Of a stretch of DNA of 64,000 bases, positions 16,259-24,736 are shown piece after piece; position 1 is the first letter of the stretch, and each line of letters begins with the position of its first letter. Both the position numbers and the translations under genes were made by a program. The DNA comes from Acidimicrobiaceae bacterium (GTDB lineage Bacteria; Actinomycetota; Acidimicrobiia; Acidimicrobiales; UBA8190): contig PLZB01000028.1 of the NCBI GenBank assembly GCA_003151955.1, positions 49,751 through 113,750 on the forward strand. Reading direction: 5' to 3'. Under the pieces are notes generated by a model. That model did not search any database. It was not told where the DNA came from and saw nothing but the letters and a program-made list of their open reading frames with translations.

Positions 16259-16271
16259 AGGGGAGGTCGGC

Positions 16272-16646
16272 GTGCCGCTCTCAGAGCACGAGCAGAAGGT
16301 GCTGGAGGAGCTGGAACAGGCGCTGACCCGGCAGGACCCGGCGTTCGCGGCCCGGGTCCAGTCGGAGAACGTCTACCGATACGCGGGCCGGTACCTGAAG
16401 TGGTCGATCGTCGGCTTCGTCGTCGGCCTCGTCATCATGCTCGCCTTCTTCACCACCAACCTGATCGTCGGGTTCGGTGGCGTCCTCGTCATGTTCGTGT
16501 CCCTGGTGATGTTCTGGACCAACCTCCGACGGATGGGGAAGGCCGGCTGGGAGGACCTCCGCTGGGGCGTCCGGGCCGAGGGCATCGGCAACGCCCTCAC
16601 CGACACCCGGAGCCGGATCCGGGACCGCTTCCGCCGGGAGGAGTAG
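16272..16646 (+). CDS. DUF3040 membrane protein
   Basis: A 124-residue member of the actinobacterial DUF3040 family. It starts PLSEHEQKVLEELEQALTRQDPAFA, the family signature, followed by two transmembrane helices (about 42-62 and 66-85) and a charged C-terminal tail. The function of the family is not established. GTG 16272 follows a GGGGAGG site and matches the family start; the upstream open frame overlaps the oxidoreductase gene. Confidence 0.85.
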   Translation: MPLSEHEQKVLEELEQALTRQDPAFAARVQSENVYRYAGRYLKWSIVGFVVGLVIMLAFFTTNLIVGFGGVLVMFVSLVMFWTNLRRMGKAGWEDLRWGVRAEGIGNALTDTRSRIRDRFRREE

Positions 16647-16680
16647 TCCGGGTCGCTCCGGCCCCGACCTCCACCGGCGG

Positions 16681-16686
16681 TAGGGT
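16681..16686 (+). promoter_or_regulatory. -10 element TAGGGT of a probable leaderless ROK-kinase promoter
   Basis: TAGGGT ends seven bases before GTG 16694 with no Shine-Dalgarno sequence between. This supports 16694 over the in-frame GTG at 16685, which lies inside the element. Confidence 0.5.
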
Positions 16687-16693
16687 GCCGCCC

Positions 16694-17575
16694 GTGGAGC
16701 TCTGCCTCGCCGTGGACATCGGAGGGACCAAGCTGGCCGCCGCCCTCGTCGGTCCCGACGGTGAGCTGCTCTCACACCGCCGGGTGCCCACCACCGCCAC
16801 CGACGACGCCGAGCTCCTCTTCGGGACCCTCGTGGCGCTCCTGGCCGAGGTCCGGGGCGATGCCCCCGAATCGGCCACCGTCACCTGTTGCGGGGTGGGC
16901 TGCGGCGGACCGATGACCCGGGGTGGAGAGGAGATCTCCCCCCTCAACATCCCAGCCTGGCGGGACTTCCCCCTCCGCCACCGACTGGAGGAGGCCACCG
17001 GCCTCCCCACCAGCGTCGACAACGACGCCAAGGCCCTGGCCCTGGCCGAGGGATGGCTCGGGGCGGCCCGGGGCCATCCCGCCTTCCTGGCCATGGTCGT
17101 CTCCACCGGGGTCGGCGGCGGGATCGTCCTCGACGGCCGGCTCCTCGACGGCCTCGGCGGGAACGCCGGGCACATCGGCCACATCACCGTCGAGCCGGAC
17201 GGGCGGCGCTGCAGCTGTGGAGCCCGGGGCTGTCTCGAGGCCGAGGCCTCGGGGACCGCCATCGCGGAGATGACCGGCCGGCCCGCCAGCGAGGCCGGCC
17301 CGGCCGTCGTGGAGCGGACCGGTCGCCTCGTCGGACGGGCGGTGGCCTCGGTGGCCAATCTCCTCGACCTCCCCCTGGCCGTGGTGGCGGGCTCGGTGGC
17401 CCTCGGTTTCGGTGCCCCCTTCTTCTCGGCCGCCGGCCGGGAGCTCGCCGAGCGGGCCCGGCTGAGCTACAGCCGCTCCACCCGGATCCTCCCCGCCGGC
17501 CTCGGGGGTGCCGGGCCCCTCGTCGGGGCGGCCGCCGTGGGCTGGCGGGACCACACCGGTGGGGTCCCCCGATGA
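16694..17575 (+). CDS. ROK-family sugar kinase, glucokinase-like
   Basis: A 293-residue ROK kinase. The phosphate-1 motif is VDIGGTK (residues 7-13), the catalytic Asp is in TSVDNDAKALALAEGW, and the zinc site is the His of GHITVEP with CSCGARGCLE. Enzymes of this type phosphorylate glucose or related sugars with ATP; ROK transcription factors are excluded because there is no helix-turn-helix domain. ATGA overlap couples it to the next small gene. Confidence 0.88.
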   Translation: MELCLAVDIGGTKLAAALVGPDGELLSHRRVPTTATDDAELLFGTLVALLAEVRGDAPESATVTCCGVGCGGPMTRGGEEISPLNIPAWRDFPLRHRLEEATGLPTSVDNDAKALALAEGWLGAARGHPAFLAMVVSTGVGGGIVLDGRLLDGLGGNAGHIGHITVEPDGRRCSCGARGCLEAEASGTAIAEMTGRPASEAGPAVVERTGRLVGRAVASVANLLDLPLAVVAGSVALGFGAPFFSAAGRELAERARLSYSRSTRILPAGLGGAGPLVGAAAVGWRDHTGGVPR

Positions 17576-17853
17576 GCCCGGATCCGGCGGCCGACAGGGT
17601 TTCCCTCCGGGCCGTGGCCCGAGCCGTGGCCGGCCGCCCAGATCTCTGGGCGGTGGCCCTGCTCCAGGGTGCCCGTCTGGCCAGCCCGGGCTGGTGGCGC
17701 ATTGGACCCCGCCTCCCCCGCCCCTCGCCCCCCCTCTGGCGGTTCCGAATGGAGACCGCCTACGGCGGCGACGGGGGGGCCAAGCCGACGGTCGAGGACG
17801 TCCGGGCCTACCTCGAATGGTGCCGGGGGATGGGCCACTGGCGTCGAGGCTGA
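17572..17853 (+). CDS. Small conserved actinobacterial protein of unknown function
   Basis: A 93-residue protein translationally coupled to the ROK kinase (ATGA). It has an amphipathic N-terminal half (AVARAVAGRPDLWAVALLQG), SPGWWRIGPRLP, then FRMETAYGGDG and a C-terminal segment DVRAYLEWCRGM. I recall similar short actinobacterial proteins with the W-W-R ... F-R-ETAYG pattern, none with a known role. There is no signal peptide and no clear membrane helix. Coding is supported by G/C third positions and the overlap. Confidence 0.7.
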   Translation: MSPDPAADRVSLRAVARAVAGRPDLWAVALLQGARLASPGWWRIGPRLPRPSPPLWRFRMETAYGGDGGAKPTVEDVRAYLEWCRGMGHWRRG

Positions 17854-17896
17854 CCGGCCTCCCGACTGTGACCGCCTCCGGCGTCCGACTCGGCGG

Positions 17897-17902
17897 TAGC
17901 GT
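17897..17902 (+). promoter_or_regulatory. -10 element TAGCGT of a probable leaderless HNH-gene promoter
   Basis: TAGCGT ends six bases before GTG 17909, which is directly followed by ATG 17912. There is no Shine-Dalgarno sequence. Confidence 0.5.
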
Positions 17903-17908
17903 GAGGCG

Positions 17909-18448
17909 GTGATGGGGCCGATCGAGGTCGGGGCGACGGGGACGAGCCGAGCGCTGATCCTCAACGCCACCTTCGAGCCCCTCGGGATCGTCTCGACCCG
18001 CCGGGCCCTGCTCCTCATCCTCGACACCAGGGCCGAGCTCGTCCACGCCACCGAACGTCACTTCCGCTCCGAGCACGCCTGCCTCCCCGAGCCCTCCGTC
18101 GTCCGACTGGCCCGCTACGTCCGGGTTCCCCACGACCGGACCGTGGCCGTCAACCGCCGGACCGTCTTCGCCCGGGACGGTCACCGATGCCAGTACTGCG
18201 GTGACACGGCCGAGAGCATCGACCACGTCCTCCCCCGGAGCCGGGGTGGACCCCACACCTGGGACAACGTCGTGGCGGCCTGCCGGCGGTGCAACACCAA
18301 GAAGGAGGCCCGGCTCCCCCACGAGGCCGGGATGGTCCTCCGCTGCCTCCCGGCCCCGCCCCGCCACCGGATCTGGCTCCTGGCCCTGAGTGGAGGCGGC
18401 CGCAGCGAATGGGCCCCCTACCTGGGCGAGGAGTCCCTGACCGCTTGA
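17909..18448 (+). CDS. HNH endonuclease domain protein
   Basis: A 179-residue protein with an N-terminal region common to actinobacterial HNH proteins (ALILNATFEPLGIVSTRRAL) and a C-terminal HNH domain: CQYCG, then IDHVLPRSRGG with the catalytic His, NVVAACRRCN with the second zinc CxxC. Cutting activity is known for the domain, but the cellular target of this widespread housekeeping-type family is not. It stands alone with its own likely leaderless promoter and runs toward the lipoate-ligase-like gene eight bases on. Confidence 0.88.
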   Translation: MMGPIEVGATGTSRALILNATFEPLGIVSTRRALLLILDTRAELVHATERHFRSEHACLPEPSVVRLARYVRVPHDRTVAVNRRTVFARDGHRCQYCGDTAESIDHVLPRSRGGPHTWDNVVAACRRCNTKKEARLPHEAGMVLRCLPAPPRHRIWLLALSGGGRSEWAPYLGEESLTA

Positions 18449-18455
18449 CCCCCCC

Positions 18456-19199
18456 GTGACAGCCCGCTCCTGGGTCCTCGACCGTCGGGTGGACCGGGCC
18501 GACCTCCTCCACCGGCCCTGGCCTGACGAGGGCCATCGCCGGGAGCGCAGGGTCGCCATCTGTCGGGTGGCCGGTGGTCCCGGTCTGGTCCTCGGGAGCA
18601 CCCAGCTCCTCCCGGACGGGGCCGTGGGTGCCCTCCCCCCCGCCTTCCGCCGGGAGAGTGGGGGAGGGGCGGTCCTGGTCGCCCCCGGGGCCCAGGTCTG
18701 GATGGACCTCTGGCTCCCCCGGGACGATCCCCTCTTCGAGGACGACGTCGTCCGGGCCGCCTCCTGGCTCGGGCGCGCCTGGGCCGTCGCCCTCGGCGCC
18801 CTCGGGATCGGCCCCGACCGGGTCGCCCTCCACGAGGGACCCCTCCAGGAGACGGCCTGGTCCCGGACCGTCTGCTTCGCCGGTCTCGGTCCCGGAGAGG
18901 TCACCGTCGACGGCAGGAAGCTCCTCGGCCTGGCCCAGCGCCGGACGTCGTCGGGCGCCCGCTTCCACACGATGGCCCCGCTCCGGTGGGAGCCCATCCC
19001 CCTGGTGTCCGCCCTCGAGCGGGCGGGGCTCCTCCCCGCCGGCGCCCTTCCCGGCGTCGTGGCCGATGTTGCCGACCGGGCCACCGGGCTGCGGGCCGTG
19101 CTGGGCCTCGGCAGCCTCCCCGGCGACGACGACCTGATCGCCGCCGTCGAGGAGGCCCTGCTCGAGTCCCTCCCTGAGTACGCTCCCAGGTCACCGTGA
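18456..19199 (+). CDS. Lipoate-protein ligase A-like protein
   Basis: A 247-residue member of the biotin/lipoate ligase fold. KLLGLAQRRTSSGARFHTMAPL matches the lipoate-ligase core in which the Lys activates the lipoyl group, and WMDLWLPRDDPLF matches the strand before it. Such proteins attach lipoate or octanoate to 2-oxoacid dehydrogenases or to the glycine cleavage H protein. The usual RRxSGGG motif near residue 70 is replaced by FRRESGGGAVLV, close enough to keep the call. It overlaps the next gene by GTGA. Confidence 0.75.
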   Translation: MTARSWVLDRRVDRADLLHRPWPDEGHRRERRVAICRVAGGPGLVLGSTQLLPDGAVGALPPAFRRESGGGAVLVAPGAQVWMDLWLPRDDPLFEDDVVRAASWLGRAWAVALGALGIGPDRVALHEGPLQETAWSRTVCFAGLGPGEVTVDGRKLLGLAQRRTSSGARFHTMAPLRWEPIPLVSALERAGLLPAGALPGVVADVADRATGLRAVLGLGSLPGDDDLIAAVEEALLESLPEYAPRSP

Positions 19200-19552
19200 C
19201 AGGTCCCCCCGACGATCCCCCCGAGCAGGAGCCCGACGTCCGATTCACCTACGCCAACGAGCGGACCTTCCTGGCCTGGAACAGGACCGCCCTGGCCCTG
19301 GTCGCCACCGGGGTGGCTGCCACCCAACTCCTCCCGAGCCTCCATGTGACCGGCGGGCGCCGGATCCTCGGACTCCCCCTCATCGCCCTGGGAGCCCTCG
19401 TCGCCGTCACCGCCTTCGTCCACTGGCGGGCCAACGACCGGGCCATGCGCCGGAACCGGCCCCTGCCCCGGTCACCCATGCCCCTGGTGCTCTCCCTCGG
19501 GATCGGTGGGGTTGCCGTCATCGCCGTCACCCTCGTCAGCATCGGGACCTGA
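19196..19552 (+). CDS. DUF202 (YidH-like) membrane protein, first of two
   Basis: A 118-residue membrane protein with the DUF202 signature FTYANERTFLAWNRTALALVATGVA, followed by two more hydrophobic segments with IALGALVAVTAFVHW and the basic loop NDRAMRRNRPLP, then a last helix. The family is of unknown function. The GTG start overlaps the ligase-like gene stop. It is followed three bases later by a second, shorter relative. Confidence 0.85.
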   Translation: MTGPPDDPPEQEPDVRFTYANERTFLAWNRTALALVATGVAATQLLPSLHVTGGRRILGLPLIALGALVAVTAFVHWRANDRAMRRNRPLPRSPMPLVLSLGIGGVAVIAVTLVSIGT

Positions 19553-19555
19553 ACC

Positions 19556-19891
19556 GTGCCCGGGGCCCTGGAGGACGAAGGAGGAACCTCCGATCCCGGC
19601 CTGGCCGGGGAGCGCACCAGCCTGGCCCTCAACCGGTCCGGGTTGGCCCTGGCCGTCTGCGTGGCCGCCGCCCTCCGCCGGATCTGGCCCCTCGACCGAC
19701 CCGGGAGCATCCTCGCCGTCGCCCTCATCGCCGGTGGTGCCGGTCTCTGGAGCCTGGCTCTCGTCGGTGGCCGCCTCTCCGGTCCCCGGCCCGACGGGCC
19801 CATGCCGGCGCGCTCCCTGCGCCGAATCAGCATCGGAACGCTCCTCCTGGCCGGCGGGGCCTGCGTCGTCAGCCTCCTCCCTCCTCCCTGA
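19556..19891 (+). CDS. DUF202-like membrane protein, second of two
   Basis: A 111-residue membrane protein with LAGERTSLALNRSGLALAVCVAAALR, a shortened DUF202 signature in which the usual Trp of LAWNRT is replaced. Two further hydrophobic helices follow. It probably pairs with the preceding DUF202 protein, as such tandem pairs are common. The last 23 bases overlap the 3' end of the convergent nucleotide cyclase gene. Confidence 0.75.
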   Translation: MPGALEDEGGTSDPGLAGERTSLALNRSGLALAVCVAAALRRIWPLDRPGSILAVALIAGGAGLWSLALVGGRLSGPRPDGPMPARSLRRISIGTLLLAGGACVVSLLPPP

Positions 19892-21290
19892 GGGCGACCG
19901 CCTCGAGCACCCCCTCGATGCCCTTCAGGTCCCCTTGGGGGACCGGCACCGCCACCAGCCCGGCCCTGGTCCACACCTCAGGCTCGACCGGGGGATCGCA
20001 GTAGGCCAGGACCTGGCCGGGGGCGGCCGCCGCGCAGAGCCGGCTGGCGATGTTGACGGTCCGGCCGAAGTAGTCGGCGTAGGCCCGGAGCACCGGTCCG
20101 TGTCCGATCCCCACCCGGAGCGGCGGCAACGTCTCGTGTTCCCCGACCTCCCGGACGAGGGAAAGTGCGGCCCGGCCCGCCGAGCCGGGGTCGGACGCCG
20201 TGAACATCACGGCGTCCCCCAGGCTCTTGACGATCCTCCCCCCCTGGGACGGGAGCGCCATCTCGGCGCTGTGGAGGAGCCCGGCCGCCATCGCCCCGAC
20301 CCGGAGGGCCGAGACCCGCTCGGAAGCGGCCGTGAAGCCCACCAGGTCGGCGAACCCGACCGAGAGGGTCCGCTGCCCCTCGTGGCCGGCCATCATGGTC
20401 TCAACCCGACCCGCCGTCTCCTCCCGGATGGTCGCCTCGAGATGGCGCCGGAACGCCACCTCCAGGAGCGGCATCATGGTGGGCACCGTCAGCTCCGAGA
20501 TGGCCGCCAACCGGAGGACGATCTCGAGCTCGCCCACCCCGGCGCTCAGGAAGGGCTCGGCCAGCCGGCGCCGGAAGAGCTCGGTCACGGCCATGCTGAT
20601 CTCGGCCATGGCCCGACCGACCACGGAGGTCGCCTCCTGGAGGTCCTCCTCGGTGTAGACCGTCCGGAGGGCCTGGAGGACCCGCTGGGAGTCGACCTCG
20701 TGCCGATCGAACCGACGCTCGTCGAGGTCGCCGGCCGGGAAGCCCAGGGCCTGCCAGGTGGCCCGGACCGCCTCCAGCGGCACCCCGGCCCGGTCGGCGA
20801 CCTCCTGCCCCGTCAGCCGGCCCCCCGGGGTGAGGGCATGCTCCATGGCCACCAGGACCAGCCGCCCCTCCCGAGCCGCCTCCTCGAGCACCCCGAGGTC
20901 CGTTCCCCGGCGGACGGCGAAGTCGACGAGGGCCGCCTGGTCGACGACGCCCGGTCCCCACCGCCCCACCCCGCCCGGCTCACCCTCCTCGGGTTCCCCC
21001 AGGATCCCCGCCCCGGCCCAGTCCTCGATCTCGGCGATCGGCCGGTCGAACCGCTCGGCCAGGTCCTCGACTGTGAACGTCCCACTCCGGCGCCAGAGCC
21101 GCTTGGGGGGCTGCGAGAGCACCGCGAGGGCGGACGTGAGGAGGGCGGTCCCGGCGGCCGTCCTCCCGCTGAAACGGGACAGGGGTGCTCCCAAGCCGGC
21201 CAACCGCTTGACGGCCGAGGCCGGGAGGGCCGTCAACGCGCCGTCGGCGATCTGGAGGGCCAGAGGTCGGGGCGGGGAGCCGGCTCGCAT
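19869..21290 (-). CDS. Class III adenylate/guanylate cyclase
   Basis: A 473-residue cytoplasmic cyclase. The N-terminal 300 residues are helical and regulatory, with FTVEDLAERFDRPIAEIEDW and repeated Arg/Glu-rich helices that recall the autoinhibitory half of mycobacterial Rv1264-type cyclases. The catalytic domain starts near 305: GFADLVGFT (first metal Asp), RIVKSLGDAVMF (purine-binding Lys and second metal Asp), FGRTVNIASRLC (transition-state Asn and Arg). The Lys and the Asp two residues after the Gly suggest ATP as substrate. The ATG at 21290 starts the regulatory domain; the frame upstream reaches into the divergent gene and is not used. Confidence 0.88.
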   Translation of the reverse strand: MRAGSPPRPLALQIADGALTALPASAVKRLAGLGAPLSRFSGRTAAGTALLTSALAVLSQPPKRLWRRSGTFTVEDLAERFDRPIAEIEDWAGAGILGEPEEGEPGGVGRWGPGVVDQAALVDFAVRRGTDLGVLEEAAREGRLVLVAMEHALTPGGRLTGQEVADRAGVPLEAVRATWQALGFPAGDLDERRFDRHEVDSQRVLQALRTVYTEEDLQEATSVVGRAMAEISMAVTELFRRRLAEPFLSAGVGELEIVLRLAAISELTVPTMMPLLEVAFRRHLEATIREETAGRVETMMAGHEGQRTLSVGFADLVGFTAASERVSALRVGAMAAGLLHSAEMALPSQGGRIVKSLGDAVMFTASDPGSAGRAALSLVREVGEHETLPPLRVGIGHGPVLRAYADYFGRTVNIASRLCAAAAPGQVLAYCDPPVEPEVWTRAGLVAVPVPQGDLKGIEGVLEAVALREEGGG

Positions 21291-21339
21291 GGGTCCAGCC
21301 TTCCAGGCCGGGCCGGACCCCGCCCGATCCGGGTCCGGG

Positions 21340-21370
21340 CTCAAGGAGAGGGCATGGCGGTGCCGATAAC
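21340..21370 (+). promoter_or_regulatory. Sigma-28-like promoter: CTCAAG, 17-base spacer, CCGATA
   Basis: CTCAAG (21340-21345) and CCGATA within GCCGATAAC (21362-21370) precede the first diguanylate cyclase. The -10 resembles the GCCGATAA of FliA/WhiG-type sigma factors. The same pair, with 16 bases between, precedes the second diguanylate cyclase. This is inferred from sequence only. Confidence 0.5.
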
Positions 21371-21417
21371 CTGACCAGTGGCCGGGCGCGTCGCGCCCCG
21401 TTGCGGAAGGACAGCGG

Positions 21418-22968
21418 ATGGGTCGGACCCACGGAGGGCGGTGGTGGATCCCCGGGTACGGCGTCGTCGTCGACCCGGACATCGCCCGGGTGGCCACCTA
21501 CAGCATCGCCATCGGCTTCCTGGGCTGCACCCTCCCCGCCGTCACCCTGTTCTTCGGCCACCCCGGGATCGCCGTCCACTGGACGGCGGTCTGGATCATC
21601 GGAGGGATCCTCCTCATCGAGTCCATGGTGGCGGCCCGTGACCTCCGGGGCCTCCTCGGATCCGATTTCAAGCCGGCCCCGGTGCTCCAGACCCTGGCCC
21701 AGATCCTGGCTGCCGTCGTGGCCGTCGGTCTGGCCGACTACGCCGGCGGGGGAACCCACGGCTACTACTACTTCCTCGTCCTCCTGCCCGTCGGCATCGC
21801 CGCCGTGGTCGGCAACGTCGCCTTCCTGGCCGTCGTCTGGCTGGCCGGGATGGGCATGCTGGTGGGAACGGCCCTGGCCGGGGGCGTTCCCCACGGATCG
21901 CTGGCCACCCTCCTCGTCACCGCCGGCGTGGCCACCGGGACGGTCGCCGCGATGGTCCACATCCTGCGCCGCACCATGCTCCGGCTCTACCACGGCTTCC
22001 TCCGGATGGCCGACATCACCGCCGTCATCCTCCGGGCCGGCGGGTTCGACGAGGCCCTGAGCCGCTTCCTCCCCCTGGTGGCGGTCCAGGCCGAGGCCCG
22101 GCGGGTCGACGCCTACCGCCGCGACGGGACCACCCAGGCCCTGATCGGTTCCTGGCCCTTCGGCTCCCCGCCCCCCGCCATGGGGATTCCCGACGGGGCC
22201 GTCTCGCTCTCCCACGGACCGGGTCGGACCGTCAGCGGCTTCACCATCGGTTCCGACCGGACCACCATCTTCTCCGTCGCCTCCAACGACGACACCATCG
22301 TCCTCATCGTCCACCGGCGGGCCCCAGCCTTCTGGAGCCGGACCGCCTACCGGTTCGCCATGACCCGGGTGGCGGCCGAGCTCGGTCTCCTGGTCCAGCA
22401 CCGGGACTACCTCCTCAGGCTCGACGAGCTCAGCCAGACCGACAGCCTGACCAGCCTGGCCAACCGGAGGACCCTGACCCGTCGGCTCGACGACGAGCTG
22501 GCGGCAGCCCGACGGCGGGGCACTCCCTTCGCCCTGGCCATGATCGACCTCGACTTCTTCAAGGAGTACAACGACACCTACGGTCACCTCCTCGGCGACG
22601 AGGCCCTGGTAGTCCTGTCCCGGCTCCTCCGGGACCATTCCCGGGCCACCGACCTGGTGGCCCGCTACGGCGGCGAGGAGTTCTGCGTCGTCCTTCCCGA
22701 CACCGACCGGGACGGGGCGTTGCGCTGGATCGAGGAGATCCGGGTGGCGGTCCGGGACCTCCCCACCCGCAGGCCCATCACCTGCTCGGTCGGCATCGCC
22801 TCCAGCGTCGGCCACGAGGGAGTCGACTCCATCCTCCGGGCTGCCGACACCGCCCTGTACCAGGCCAAGGCGGCCGGGCGCGACCGGGTCCACCTGGCCG
22901 AGGCGCCCACGGCTGCCCCGGGCTGGGGGTTCCGACCCAACGCCGATCCGACCGTGGCCCGCCTCTGA
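21418..22968 (+). CDS. Membrane diguanylate cyclase (GGDEF), first of a tandem pair
   Basis: A 516-residue enzyme that should make c-di-GMP from two GTP. Residues 1-170 hold about five transmembrane helices after the leader WWIPGYGVVVDPD. Residues 180-330 form a GAF-like sensor region. The GGDEF domain starts near 338 (TDSLTSLANRRTLTRRLD), with metal motif IDLDFFKEYND and the signature G418-G-E-E-F422. The allosteric I-site R409-A-T-D412 lies five residues before it, so product inhibition is likely. ATG 21418 follows a GAAGGA site. No EAL or HD-GYP partner is in the window. Confidence 0.93.
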   Translation: MGRTHGGRWWIPGYGVVVDPDIARVATYSIAIGFLGCTLPAVTLFFGHPGIAVHWTAVWIIGGILLIESMVAARDLRGLLGSDFKPAPVLQTLAQILAAVVAVGLADYAGGGTHGYYYFLVLLPVGIAAVVGNVAFLAVVWLAGMGMLVGTALAGGVPHGSLATLLVTAGVATGTVAAMVHILRRTMLRLYHGFLRMADITAVILRAGGFDEALSRFLPLVAVQAEARRVDAYRRDGTTQALIGSWPFGSPPPAMGIPDGAVSLSHGPGRTVSGFTIGSDRTTIFSVASNDDTIVLIVHRRAPAFWSRTAYRFAMTRVAAELGLLVQHRDYLLRLDELSQTDSLTSLANRRTLTRRLDDELAAARRRGTPFALAMIDLDFFKEYNDTYGHLLGDEALVVLSRLLRDHSRATDLVARYGGEEFCVVLPDTDRDGALRWIEEIRVAVRDLPTRRPITCSVGIASSVGHEGVDSILRAADTALYQAKAAGRDRVHLAEAPTAAPGWGFRPNADPTVARL

Positions 22969-22990
22969 TCCGGCCCGGGCCGGGCCTGGA

Positions 22991-23019
22991 CTCAAGGACA
23001 ACAGCTCCACAACCGATAC
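22991..23019 (+). promoter_or_regulatory. Sigma-28-like promoter: CTCAAG, 16-base spacer, CCGATA
   Basis: CTCAAGGA (22991-22998) and CCGATA within ACCGATAC (23012-23019) repeat the element found before the upstream paralogue, although the rest of the leader differs. Conservation of only these blocks suggests they are the functional part. Confidence 0.5.
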
Positions 23020-23085
23020 CTACTGAGCCGGCCTCGGAGGAGGTTGGTCCGGCCACGGCCGGAGGTCTAGGGGACGGAGTCGAGG

Positions 23086-24642
23086 GTGAACGTTCGTCGG
23101 AGGCGCCAGGACCGGTGGTGGGTCCCCGGCTACGGCACCGTCGTCGATCCCAACAAGGCCAAAGTGGCCGCCGTCGCCACCGGGACCGGCTACCTGGGAT
23201 GTGTCATCCCGATGATCACCATCTTCCTCCCCCACCGTGGGATCACCTTCCACTGGTGGGCGATCGGCGTCATCGGCGCCATCGTCGTGGGGGAGGGGCT
23301 CGTCATGGTGGGCGACCTCCACCGACTCATCGGGGACCGGTTCCGGGGCATCCCTGTGGCCAAGGCCCTGGCCGAGGTGCTGGCCGCGGTGGTGGCCGCC
23401 GGCCTGGCCGACTACGCCGCCGGCGGCCGTGGCTTCTACCGTCCCGTGATCTTCGTCCCGGTCCTCATCGCCGCCGTCCTCGGCAACGCCGCCTTCATCG
23501 CCATCGTCTGGCTCTCCACCGTCGGGCTCCTGGCCTTTACGGCCCTCCAGGGCGGTCTCCCCTCCTCCTACCTCCCCACCCTCCTGTGCATCTACGGGGT
23601 GATCGCCCTCATCGGGGCCATCATGACCCAGCAGCTCCGGAACTCCCACATCCGCTCGTCCGAGGGCTTCGATCGGCTGGCCGAGACCACCGAGGTCATT
23701 CTGCGGGCCGGGAGCTTCGACGACGCCATGGTGCGGTTCCTCCCCCTCGTCGCCCTCCAGGCCGAGGCCCGCCGGGTCGACGCCTACCGCCAGGTCGGCA
23801 GTGAGCACGTCCACGTCGGTACCTGGCCCTTCGGAGCCCCACCCGCCCCTGGTGGCGTCCCGGCCGATGTTGTCGGCCTGGCCCGGGGTCCCGGGGGGAG
23901 CACCGGCGGGTACGTGGTCCGCCCGGAGTACACCACGATCTTCTCGGTCGGGGCCGCCGACCAGGCCCTGATCCTCGTGGTCCACCGCCGGTCCCCCCAC
24001 TTCTGGCGGGAGGTCTCCTACGGCGCCGCCGTCCGGAGGTTGGCCGTGGAGCTCGGCCTCCTCGTCAACCACCGGGACTTCATGGCCCACCTCGATGAGC
24101 TCGGCCGGACCGACAGCCTCACCGGCCTGTCCAACCGCCGGGAGCTCATGGCCAGGCTCGAACACGAGCTGGCCTCGACGAGTCGCCGGGACGCCAGCTT
24201 CGCCGTGGTCATGATCGACCTCGACTACTTCAAGCAGTTCAACGACGAATTCGGCCACCTCCAGGGGGACCGGGCCCTCGTCGAGCTGGGCCAGCTCCTG
24301 CGCGACCGCACCCGGGGCAGCGACCTCGCCGCCCGCTACGGCGGCGAGGAGTTCTGTGTCGTCCTCCACGACACCGACCTCGAGGGGGCCACCACCTTCG
24401 CCCAGGGCATCCTCGAGGCCGTCGGGACCCTGGGGACGGCCCGGCCCGTGACCTGCTCCGCCGGTGTCGCCACCAGCAGCGGCCACGCCTCCGCCGATTC
24501 CCTCCTCCGCTCCGCCGACGCCGCCCTCTACTACGCCAAGGAGTCCGGTCGGGCCCGCTACGTGGTGGCCCCACCGCCCCCCCCGCCGCCCTCGACGGCG
24601 GGATGGCGGGTCGGCGCCGACCCCACCCGGCTCCCGGTCTAG
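23086..24642 (+). CDS. Membrane diguanylate cyclase (GGDEF), second of a tandem pair
   Basis: A 518-residue paralogue of the preceding protein along its whole length: the start RWWVPGYGTVVDPNKAKVA, five membrane helices, a GAF-like middle and a GGDEF domain with TDSLTGLSNRRELMARLE, IDLDYFKQFND and G419-G-E-E-F423. The I-site is R410-G-S-D413. The domains most divergent from the first copy are the membrane part and the middle, so the pair probably senses different inputs and gives the same output. The GTG start lies 117 bases after the first gene and has its own promoter-like sequence. Confidence 0.92.
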   Translation: MNVRRRRQDRWWVPGYGTVVDPNKAKVAAVATGTGYLGCVIPMITIFLPHRGITFHWWAIGVIGAIVVGEGLVMVGDLHRLIGDRFRGIPVAKALAEVLAAVVAAGLADYAAGGRGFYRPVIFVPVLIAAVLGNAAFIAIVWLSTVGLLAFTALQGGLPSSYLPTLLCIYGVIALIGAIMTQQLRNSHIRSSEGFDRLAETTEVILRAGSFDDAMVRFLPLVALQAEARRVDAYRQVGSEHVHVGTWPFGAPPAPGGVPADVVGLARGPGGSTGGYVVRPEYTTIFSVGAADQALILVVHRRSPHFWREVSYGAAVRRLAVELGLLVNHRDFMAHLDELGRTDSLTGLSNRRELMARLEHELASTSRRDASFAVVMIDLDYFKQFNDEFGHLQGDRALVELGQLLRDRTRGSDLAARYGGEEFCVVLHDTDLEGATTFAQGILEAVGTLGTARPVTCSAGVATSSGHASADSLLRSADAALYYAKESGRARYVVAPPPPPPPSTAGWRVGADPTRLPV

Positions 24643-24686
24643 AGAACCGGGCGCCCCGGCGCGCCGACGGTCCCCTCCGGACCGCA

Positions 24687-24701
24687 CCTCCCCCCGGGAG
24701 G
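24687..24701 (+). terminator. GC-rich hairpin after the second diguanylate cyclase
   Basis: CCTCCC and GGGAGG pair around a three-base loop, 44 bases after the stop. No T-run follows, so this is only a candidate terminator. Confidence 0.3.
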
Positions 24702-24736
24702 GGCCCCTTCCCGGGCCCGCCGAGACACCCCTGATG

